Assembly: GCA_034509755.1 (NCBI GenBank)
Contig: CM067557.1
Location: 44,388,001 to 44,452,000 of the forward strand
Direction: 5' to 3'
Source of the DNA: Anisodus tanguticus
Lineage: Eukaryota > Streptophyta > Magnoliopsida > Solanales > Solanaceae
DNA: 64,000 bases
Both the position numbers and the translations under genes were made by a program. Below, piece by piece: positions 1 through 8,025 of the stretch (positions within the stretch are counted from its first letter, which is position 1; every line of letters starts with the position of its first letter). The notes under the pieces are model-generated. The model was not told the DNA's origin, searched no databases, and saw only the letters and a program-made list of their open reading frames with translations.

Positions 1-660
1 TACTTGTCTCCCCCCTCTATTTTGTATAAACTTCAAATCACCCAAGTAGGTGTGACTAAGTTCTAGAGGAGCAGTTCTTCTTTCGCTATTCCCTTGACGG
101 AATTTGGAAAGGTGATTTTGCCTTTTCATCTACCTCACATTTATTTTGAGGGTTTATGTCGAAGAAGGCAACAATCTCAACATCGTTAGCTTTTGAATGA
201 CTTGCTATTTAACGTGTCTTAATCTATGATGGCATACGACGCCTGCAGATTACAAATATATCATTCATTTGGCTACGGACATACCGTACCATTCTTAGTT
301 ATCACGGACCTGTTGGACTAGTCTCAAACTAGGTTTGACCAACAGCGTCCCTTTAACCAAGTTTGGGACATGTATCACCTCATCTTTGAGTGATCCCAAT
401 CCATGAAGTCCTATTGAGGACAACCTCTCCAACCTCTTCTACTTTAGAGGTGGTGTTGCTTCACATGAACAACCTCTTACCCGTGGTTAGGGCGTAACCG
501 GATCATACGTGATCCAGATATTCGCCCACTCCGGTTGCTTTGCGGTGAGTGTCCAATTTCTTTTCTGCCTTTTCTTTAGGCCTTCAGATCATTTAAGACC
601 TGGAAACTGTGGCCCACCTTACTAGGTGTCCATTATTTTATTTTATTTTTTTATGAAATG

Positions 661-862
661 AATTCTGGCCCCACTCCAGTCGCCCGGAGGCTTTATATGA
701 CTGAGTGTCCAATATCATCATATCAAAGAAATTTTGACCCACTCCAGTCGCGCCGGAGGCTTTGTATGACCGAGTGTCCAATATCATCCAATCAAAGGAA
801 TTTTGGCCCACTCCGCCGCCGGAGGCTTTATGTGACTGAGTGTCCAATATCATCCTATGAAG
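661..862 (-). repeat. 69-bp tandem repeat, three copies
   Basis: Units start at about 661, 730 and 799, giving a period of 69 bp. Each contains CACTCC...GGAGGCTTT and GAGTGTCCAATATCATC. A degenerate relative lies at about 523-560. The period is a multiple of three, and one minus-strand frame stays open through all copies (638-853) as a 23-residue repeat starting MILDTQS. It lies inside the internal region of the left copia element. Coding function is doubtful. Confidence 0.8.
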
Positions 863-1293
863 GATCTTCTGCCAAATAGTATGACAGGCTCAACGTCTTT
901 AGCTTTTAGACTCCTTCCGTTAAGATTGGTGCCCAGATAATTCTTGGCGCTTACTTAAGAGTGGTAAGAGTTTTCGCACGCTTAGTGGATCTTTCTCCAT
1001 TGTATGTGCGACATACTTTACACTTTTTTAATTATTACACTTAAAAGAACGGATCTTTTTAAGTCGTTTACCAAATCCAATCTTTAAACGGAAAAGAAGA
1101 TGAGATTAAACTTCGATTTGTTAAAGCATAAGGAATATAAATTATTTTCATATTCCTCCTTACTTTAATCCATTTTTAATCGACATAATTTAATCTTTAT
1201 TCTTGACAAGTAAGAAAAACTACTTATCCCAATTTCGGATTCTGGCTCACTTCAGTCACTTCATCAGACTGAGTGTCCATTTCCTTCTCACCA

Positions 1294-1518
1294 TTATTCG
1301 GTTCTTTTGTCCGGGACAGATATAGGCCTTCTGCTACAAGATAGGACAACATCTTCGCCTTCTCCTCTTGTCCCGCTGACATCCTCGAGCTCTCGTGAGC
1401 GCTTGTTCCCACCAGTCTTGGTAGCGGTGACACCATGAACACGTTCATCATCATCACTCTCTTCTACCAAAAAACCATTGCCATATCCAGATTTGGTCAC
1501 ACAACTTTTGACCGACAT
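1294..1518 (-). CDS. Short ORF in left copia element, unknown product (74 aa)
   Basis: This is the first ATG ORF after the LTR on the minus strand, in the position where the right-hand copy has its gag start. It encodes a 74-residue protein beginning MSVKSCVTKSGYGNG, followed by an acidic run (EESDDDER), a basic GNKRSREL segment and no recognisable domain. It shows no resemblance to the Ala-rich gag N-terminus of the right copy. It may be a replacement or captured sequence in a non-autonomous derivative, or a chance ORF. The function is unknown. Confidence 0.3.
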   Translation of the reverse strand: MSVKSCVTKSGYGNGFLVEESDDDERVHGVTATKTGGNKRSRELEDVSGTRGEGEDVVLSCSRRPISVPDKRTE

Positions 1519-1548
1519 CTTTCGAACACTAATAGTAATACAATACAG

Positions 1549-1562
1549 ATATTGTCTTAAGT
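1549..1562 (-). other. Putative primer-binding site complementary to own LTR
   Basis: The bases directly after the LTR (sense ACTTAAGACAATAT) are the same 14 bases found after the LTR of the right copy, after which the two internal regions diverge. No TGG-initial tRNA primer site is seen. Twelve of the bases (1549-1560) are complementary to 1772-1783 within the LTR, just downstream of a TATA box. This is consistent with self-priming rather than tRNA priming; the function is inferred. Confidence 0.5.
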
Positions 1563-2732
1563 TGTTGGGAGATTTTTGCTCTATGGTACTTTATAAAGCA
1601 GTACGGAAGTATTTAACTATTACAAGTATTCGAAAGGATAAACAAATATTTCAATAATTCAACATGGAATCTGAAATTACAATCGTTACACAAGTGAAAA
1701 CCGGAAATTCCAGTTTTGTAGAAGACGGAAAAATGTAAATTGTTTTTTTGAGTCGAGTGTAGCACTCATCATTAAGACAATATTGCCCCGTATGTATCCT
1801 TTATACGTCCCGACAATTTGTCTCCCAAGATAAAACAACAATGGAACCCTTGAGCAAAGGAAACTCAAGAGCTACCGTGAAGAATATTGAGTAACGAAAT
1901 GATGCTTGGAAGTTGTAGGAAGAAAACTATTTTGGTTGTGTATTTTCGTGCACCGTTTTTTGCGCCTCTCTTTCTTGTTAACTCTTATGCTCAACAATGG
2001 TGTAAGGGGGTGTTTATATAGGAGAGGGATGGACTGTTTTATCGCTTTGAAAACGCCTCCATAATAGCCAAATAATGGCCATTATGGAGGTAGTAAAGTC
2101 ACCAACATAAATGGGAGAAAGACCAACGGATTTGGCCATTATAGGAGGAGTAATTCACCAAAATAAATGGCTGAATTGAGTGCTTGGCATTTCGTTTTTG
2201 ACCGTCGAAATTCGATGTTCGGAAACTTCGGGGACCAAACAAGACATCCGAAACTTCGGGATCAAACCGTACTTCGGCAAAGTTTTCGGCCCAAAAAGAT
2301 AATATCGAAGACCCACACAGCCCACGGCCCGTGACCCGGAACCTGGAACCGGGCGGCGGCGGCGCGCGTGTGGTCTTTCCTCGAACCGAAGCACATCTAG
2401 GTCCTCCCTCCTTTAAACACATGGGATACCCCTTGGGGTCCCAAACCCCAAACCAATTTCAAATCTTATATACACAACACTTCTTTCTTCCTCTACCGAT
2501 GAGGGAGAATTACACACAATACCACACTTTCCATGCTTCAAACACCTTACTTCGTGAACCAATATCTCTTTCATTTTTCAATGAAATTTGACGATTCTTG
2601 GCCCTACGGTTATCTACGTACTTAGTAGATCATGCATGTGTGAAGAACCGGATTCTCCAACATACGTTACACCAGTGTTTAAGCCGTTAAAGTTGGTCGG
2701 TCGCAACTCCCGCCAAAGGCAAATTTCCAACA
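1563..2732 (-). repeat. 5' LTR of left copia element
   Basis: About 1170 bp bounded on the sense (minus) strand by TGTTGG and CCAACA. It is homologous along its length to the LTR at 58329-59635; for example, the regions about 2470-2732 and 58329-58590 are near-identical inverted copies. It carries a TATAAAGG promoter motif (about 1801-1808, minus) and a downstream site complementary to the bases that follow the LTR. It has fewer copies of the internal short repeats than the right LTR, which accounts for its shorter length. Confidence 0.9.
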
Positions 2733-3286
2733 ACGTCTTCGTCACACATTTCAGTCACCGCCATCCTCTCAAAGAATAAAATTCGGCCAAGCCCCTGAGG
2801 TGCAACTTCGAATCTTCGACGGGTTACGTCTGCTGCAGTGGTTGCAATTACTTTATCGACGAAATTTGCTTTGCCATACCATCCAAGATTCAACATATGT
2901 CTCATCCACAACGCCCTCTCAAGTTAACTTGCTACTTAGATTTTGTGAATGAGAATCTCGAATGCTCGGGCTGCTTTGCTGATTTCAGACGTGGCAGGGC
3001 GTACTATTGCGCCCCGTGTAAATTTATTATTAATCGTCAATGTGCTGCAGCTCCCAAGACCTTGACCCTGCCGGATAATGTCGCTTACGAGCTATTCGTT
3101 TCGTTTCCTTTCAAACACGAGATGGCAGAGATCAAGTGCAACATTTGTTCTCAGAAAGTAGTGGCCAAAGACCGACTGTTATACTATAATCTGGAGCGCG
3201 ATGAAACTTTGCACGTTTTTTGTGCCATCAGAAAAGAATCTGGCGATGATGTGGCAAAGGAAGTCGGGCTATCACTTCATGCTTAA
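2733..3286 (+). pseudogene. DC1 (divergent C1) zinc-finger protein, 5'-truncated
   Basis: Plant DC1 proteins are arrays of Cys/His zinc-binding repeats of the form HxxHPL...CxxC...YxCxxCxFxxHxxC. Here the reading frame begins at the LTR edge with THFSHRHPLKE. It meets a TAA at 2777, then continues in the same frame as a half-repeat (GYVCCSGCNYFIDEIC) and a second repeat from the ATG at 2897 (SHPQRPLKL, CSGC, YYCAPCKF, NRQC). A third partial module (CNIC, then FCAI) follows before TAA at 3284-3286. The 129-residue ORF from 2897 is far shorter than usual family members. The 5' part is lost at the copia LTR insertion (2732), and the in-frame stop at 2777 is a second lesion. A remnant transcript from 2897 is possible but no intact gene is visible. 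Confidence 0.8.
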
Positions 3287-3888
3287 ACGAAGTGAAGATC
3301 GTTGATTAAACCAAAATTAGTTCCTCAGCAAGACTAAAGTTTGTGAAAGGTGTTTGTTTTGTCTTTCGTTTTTCTTTCCGGCTGGAGTTCTTGTTTCTGC
3401 TGTGCGATTTTAGTAATGTATCTGAGCCAGTGTGTAATGTTGGAATGAAAACTATGTTGCCCTTCTTATTTTGATGGTTAGGCTTACTTTACTCTGGATT
3501 CTACGCTTCTTTTGCTAAAATCATTAAAAATGAAAAAGGAAAACATAGTTGAATTAGTTTTATTCATGCCCGCAGAAGCGGAAATATGATTTTGAGTTTA
3601 TGAGTTCTGTATTCTAGAAAAGCCAGCTTACTGGGTTCTGAATAAAATATTTATACATTTCAAGTGAATAATTAAATACAAGTACAGGGCAGAGCCCGTA
3701 GACAGGCTTGTAGCTCCGCCCCTGATGCCCAGTGAGCAACTTAATGAATTGTATAAACACAAAGCTAAACAAACTATCTAATCAACTTTATCCTGAACAA
3801 CATTTCTCTATTCTACATAAAATATAAATCATTTCAAGTTATATTAGGATTTCAGATACATAAAAAGACCTCCAGTATTCGTTAAAAA
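3287..3888. other. Intergenic, no gene seen
   Basis: AT-rich sequence between the DC1 pseudogene and the Rab relic. It probably contains the former 3' UTR of the DC1 gene. No convincing ORF or repeat is recognised. Confidence 0.5.
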
Positions 3889-4267
3889 TCACGAGGACAT
3901 GCAGCAGCCACCACTATTCCCACCAGAATCCGAATCCTGTCTGGGAACAATGATCTTGGTTCCCTTTAGTGATTGTGATTTCCCGTAATCTGCTCCTGGA
4001 GTTGCAGTAAGTGTATTCTTGCTAATGATTTTAGAAATTTCTGTGAAAACTGTCATAAATGCACTCTCGACATTTGTGGATTGAAGAGCTGATGTTTCCA
4101 TAAAGATTCTCCCTTTCTGTGAATTCTTGAGCATCTTCGACTGGTACAGCTCGAAGAGTTCCTAAATCACATTTGTTCACAATGAGCATCATAACTATGT
4201 TCTTGTCTGCATGACTAGCATTGCACCAACTGCACCTCGATAATATGCACTTGTTACTGCTCTATAC
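3889..4267 (-). pseudogene. RabA (Rab11-type) small GTPase, last-exon relic
   Basis: On the minus strand an exon begins after a CTCTCAG acceptor with RYRAVTSAYYRGAVGAMLV, the Switch II/PM3 region of plant RabA proteins. It then loses roughly 20 codons, resumes with HADKNIVMMLIVNKCDLGTL (the NKCD guanine-specificity motif), loses about two bases before METSALQSTNVESAF (the ETSA G5 motif), and ends with a double cysteine (GGCCMSS) typical of prenylated Rab C-termini. The first exon with the P-loop is absent. The internal deletion plus frameshift mean no full GTPase can be made; only the last 81 codons (3889-4134) stay open. It belongs to the vesicle-traffic RABA group by motif; the exact subgroup is not assigned. 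A TRIM LTR sits in the remaining intron. Confidence 0.8.
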
Positions 4268-4311
4268 CTGAGAGAGAGGAGAGATTCATTGAGTTACAAC
4301 TATTAGGAGAG

Positions 4312-4442
4312 ATTCTGATACCATGTAAAGAATGGATCTTGGGCCTAACTCAACCCCAAAAACTAGCTTGTAGGGTGTGGATTGTCCAAGTCCATATAAG
4401 AAATCCATGTTCCCATTCCATATCCGATGTGGACTCTTAACA
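4312..4442 (-). mobile_element. TRIM retrotransposon LTR with primer-binding site
   Basis: The minus-strand LTR runs 4442 to 4324, starting TGTTAAGAGTCC and ending CTTTACA. It is followed by TGGTATCAGA (4323-4314), the initiator-tRNA-Met primer-binding sequence. It is homologous to both LTRs of the complete TRIM at 32993-33327. No second LTR is seen here. It lies in the intron remnant of the Rab relic. Confidence 0.75.
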
Positions 4443-4579
4443 ACAACAATTATCAAATTGGCTAAATTTAATGAGATTATTAAGTATGGCAGAGGAAATT
4501 TTGCTGGTATTTCACCAACTCTTTCAATTTAGACAGTAATCAATTGTACAAAAAACAGAAACTGGAAAGTTAAGAGGAG

Positions 4580-4620
4580 GAAATAACATAGTTAATGGGG
4601 CAAGGGGTGCACAACATCTA
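4580..4620 (+). repeat. Left copy of long direct repeat flanking the solo LTR
   Basis: A 41-bp segment beginning GAAATAACATAG and ending AACATCTA, directly abutting the LTR start. The right copy (5115-5153, 39 bp) begins directly at the LTR end. They differ by a 2-nt indel and two substitutions. Confidence 0.85.
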
Positions 4621-5114
4621 TGTAATATACATGTGATATACACTTAATATACATCAGTGTATATCACATGTATATATCACTGATATAAGCAGTGCAGCCG
4701 TTGGGCCACCAGCGTACAGCCCAGCAGGCCCAGCGTACAGCCCAGCAATGATCAGCCCCCATTCTCCAGCGTTGGCTGTAATGCAATGCCCAGCCCAGCA
4801 ATGATCAGCCCACTCCAGAGGCCACTGCAAATAGCCATTCTCGGCCAGCCCACTGGAAGGCAATAGCCTCAGCCCATCTCGGCCAGAATGAGTATAAAAC
4901 AATAGTGTATATATGGTATATATATTGATAGTATATTGTAAGGAAAAGGATACCTTAATTAGTGTTATACACTTACCATAATTGTATAGTTAGAATTAGG
5001 GTAGAATAAGGATTTAGAAATAGAATAGGAAAAGGATTTCCCTATTATGGAAATATGAACTTGTATATATAGCCTTTCAATTAATGAAAATAATCAAGGG
5101 GATTATTTCTTTCA
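4621..5114 (+). mobile_element. Solo copia LTR with GC-rich insertion
   Basis: About 494 bp starting TGTAATATAC and ending TTATTTCTTTCA, with the same layout as the LTRs of the copia element at 37375-42374 (GTGATATACACTT near the start; TTAATGAAAATAATCA near the end). A GC-rich block at about 4690-4895, with repeated CAGCGTACAGCCCAGCA units, is absent from those LTRs. No internal region is attached. A 5-bp TSD is absent; instead 39-41 bp direct repeats abut both ends. Confidence 0.75.
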
Positions 5115-5153
5115 GAAATAACATAGAATGGGGCAAGGGGTGCGTAACATCTA
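5115..5153 (+). repeat. Right copy of long direct repeat flanking the solo LTR
   Basis: Counterpart of 4580-4620. It begins at the base after the LTR's final CA and runs into the MITE at 5151. Confidence 0.85.
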
Positions 5154-5262
5154 TGTAGCTCGGACTCTTCAAAAGGTGAGTGTCGGATCTTTCAAAAGTA
5201 GTGTCTTATTGGAGGATCTAACACAGGTGAAATAACATCTTTTAGAGAGTCCGAGCAACATA
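5151..5262. mobile_element. Short palindromic MITE (GCTCGGACTCT type)
   Basis: Terminal inverted repeats: CTATGTAGCTCGGACTCTTC at the left, and at the right AGAGTCCGAGCAACATAG, whose complement is CTATGTTGCTCGGACTCT. About 112 bp and non-coding. A relative lies at 50745-50879. Confidence 0.7.
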
Positions 5263-6984
5263 GCTTAACAGAAGAAGCATGTCAATATGCTAGACAAAAA
5301 GGTATTGCAGACCAGCACAGGCTCCACAAAGTCTCAACCACTGTGAAAATGTCATATATTCTACTGCTAGGATTAGGATATTCATTTTTTCAGAGGAAAT
5401 AATGAATTGTAAGACAAGGGTATAATTATAGAAACAAATCTCAAGAAGAATCATACATCTCTCTAGATTCTTTGTTCAAAAATTGGATTAAAAAATTATT
5501 GCTACTACTTTTCTATCTTCATGTTTCATTAATTTTCCCATTGAAATATATCCTTCTTTGAAACTTTTAATCTATTCTCATGGCCTAGTTCTAGGTATTT
5601 TTTTATCTGTGAGCTTGAATCCAACATTTGAATATACATTATATCTATTATCAGACACCAGTTTTTCTCTTTAGGAATATTTACAACAACAATAACAATG
5701 CCGCCTCAATTCCGAACAAGTTGGAGTCAACTATCTGAATCCTCACTAACCATGTCGTTCCATTTTTAGGCTCATCTCAAACCATTATTCTCTGTATTGT
5801 TTTCTATCTCTGACATAACTAAACGACTCCTAGAATCATAGGACCTAAGTAAACGTACTAACTCTTAGAACGCCTTAATCCCAAGGAATCTTGATCAGAC
5901 TCAAAGCAATGCTTAGAATTTTGATCATACTCATGGTAACAGTTCAGAGGTACCCAGAAAGATACATAATATCAATCTTAAGAAAAGAAGGGCTCTTCAG
6001 AAGAAACAGGAATTATTGAATGCTCAGAAGCAAGCAGAGTCAGACAGTCAGGGTATTCTTCATCAGTTGTCCTACAGTTTTACATGCCCGGTCAGAGTGC
6101 TCAGCCAGAGGTTCATGATTTTCATGCTACACCACAATTAGAGCCTCCTAATCTTGTGTTTTTCGATTTGCAAGCTTAGTAGCTTTTATGCACAAGGGGT
6201 TCTTCATGTTCCAAGAAATTTGCTCTTCCCTACAATATCCACTAAAGATCACAACTTTGATCTTGAAATAGTTCATGAAAATATTCCATACCCTAAATTA
6301 GTCCATGAAGTACCACTTCAATGTAGCACTAGTACTACTGGAGCCCATTTCAGTCCATCCAAGATGATCGGATACATGAAAGTTATTGAAAGTTACGTTG
6401 TTTCCATCGCATGCTTCATCTAACACTTTCTTGATTATTTTAGGTTCGTTCTTGATAAATTTTGAAATGCAATCTTATGATCTTCACAAGAAGAAGATGG
6501 CATAAAAAGTAGGGTGTGATAGTTTATTTTTTGTTTTTTAGGGGGGGAGGGTCTCAGGGAGAAAACAGTAAAATGTCATCCTTGTACCTCCCCACCCACT
6601 ATTAGTTTCATAGGAAATTATATTGTACAAATAGGATATGAAGAATTTTTTTGTATATTTATATAAATTGTTGAATTGCCTTGAAATACAAAAGCTTCTG
6701 ATGGAACACGATAAAGGTCGTTCAAATTACTTTAGGTCGCACTTCTAATTATTTATCCTTCACGGGTTAGTCTTTTATTACAGCACCTTACACACTAGTC
6801 AGTGTTGTGGGGCTGGCATGGGGCCAAAGCTGATATGGTATGAGCATTCCCAAGGCAACCAACCAACCAATTCAATTCAATTCAATGAATCTATCAGCCC
6901 CTTTCCCTAATTGGACAACAAAAAAGGCATAGCAGTAATTTAATGTTCATTCAAATAATAGAATAGGATCAATGCATCGAAGAG
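5263..6984. other. Gene-free stretch with repeat remnants
   Basis: At 5685-5790 there is a fragment of a repeat with a CAACAACAATAACAATGCC head, related to 11823-11915. Around 5980-6060 a short open stretch (KKRRALQKKQELLNAQKQ in one frame) looks like a gene fragment, but it has no identifiable family. A plus-strand ORF at 6154-6423 (89 codons) shows no recognisable domain. A G8 run sits near 6541. Confidence 0.4.
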
Positions 6985-7205
6985 CGATCTAGTAGCCAAT
7001 AAAGTAGACTAAGAAACTATGAGGTTTCAGATTTAAATTCAGGTAAAAAAAATATTAGGTGATTTCTTTCTATATGTCTGAGTCTTAGTGGAGTCGTGGA
7101 CAGAGTTACTTGTTATTTGTGCTAGTGGGAGGTAACAAGAACCCCACGAAATTAGTCGAGATACGAACAAGTTGGCCCGAATACCACGATTATCAATTAA
7201 AAGAT
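6985..7205 (+). mobile_element. SolS-type tRNA-derived SINE, degenerate
   Basis: The head has a weak B-box (GGTTTCAGATTTAAATTC). It is followed by a body characteristic of a Solanaceae SINE family (GTGGACAGAGTTACTTG, CTAGTGGGAGGTAAC, TTAGTCGAGATACG, ACCACGATTATC) and an A-rich tail. The family number is not assigned. The end coordinates are approximate. Confidence 0.65.
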
Positions 7206-8025
7206 TTGAAAACAAATACATTAAAGTAGAATAGGAATCAGATAAGGTTTCCCTAGGAGAAGAAAGAGACACAAAGGTCATCTAGGCAGTTAAAAGTTTG
7301 AGTCATATAGGCTTTAATATTTAGATATGTTTGACTTCCACCAATAACAACCTCAGCCATCAGCATCTTGGTTGGTCTATAAATAGAAGGAAGGGATCTA
7401 ACAGCTCATAGATCAAGTGGGCAAAAAGAAGCATCGACTTTTATTCTAATTCATACTAACTTTATTAAGCAAAACGAAAAAAAATTATGCTATGGTGGAT
7501 CCAAAATTTTCACAGAAAATATTTTGATCTTCTATAAACAATATAATTTCCCTGCAAAGGAGAGTCGAATGATCCCCTGCGCCACCTAGCTCTGCCCCTA
7601 CAGTGCGCAGACAGCTTAAAATCAGGTTCCTATAACAACACATAACTTTCAATATCGAACCATATGGTAATCGAAAAAAAAGATTAATTGCTTGCTATAA
7701 CCAATTAAATCACATTGATCAGTATATATAACTTAAACTCAAAAAGGAAATGGAATGCATATAGCAAGGAATATATAATCTTATTCTTGCATGTCCTATG
7801 CTACTAATGTACATTTTTCCAACTAATTATGTTTGTTTGAACTTTGAAACATTGTTAGTCTATAACATCTACCATCTGCAAAACAATAGAAAAAGATCTG
7901 TTTTTTCTTCTTTGTAGTTATTCCTTGTAACTTTTTCTTTAAGTTTCTTGTCCCTACTCTTTTGAAAAAACTTCATTCAAGTATACTCTTCTCCATTGTG
8001 CAGAAGCAAATCAGACTCTGTGTTT
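7206..8025. other. Intergenic and 3' UTR of FBH-like gene
   Basis: No gene seen. The 3' UTR of the minus-strand bHLH gene begins at 8025 and extends an unknown distance downward. Confidence 0.4.

Larger units (their letters stand above)
1..2732 (-). mobile_element. Ty1-copia retrotransposon, partial, long-LTR family (left copy)
   Basis: Reading on the minus strand, a full LTR (2732 to 1563) is followed by about 1.56 kb of internal sequence that runs off the window. The LTR is the reverse-complement homologue of the LTR at 58329-59635. The internal end (1-215, minus) matches 61220-61430 of the right-hand copy, the GAG-pre-integrase/integrase start, including a degenerate HHRLRH motif. The gag and protease regions seen in the right copy are missing here and are replaced by a different short ORF and a 69-bp tandem repeat. 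It is therefore a deleted or rearranged, probably non-autonomous, relative. The element inserted into a DC1-type gene that resumes at 2733. The second LTR and the far TSD lie outside the window. Confidence 0.85.

Noticed and set aside
2099..2591. ORFs of 79-107 codons on both strands
   Set aside because: All fall inside or across the left copia LTR (1563-2732), where the same repeats give chance open frames.
4654..4902. 82-codon minus-strand ORF
   Set aside because: Created by the GC-rich repeat block of the solo LTR; composition is repetitive (Gly/Ala/Leu) with no domain.
6154..6423. 89-codon plus-strand ORF
   Set aside because: No domain, no splice context and no family resemblance that I can see.
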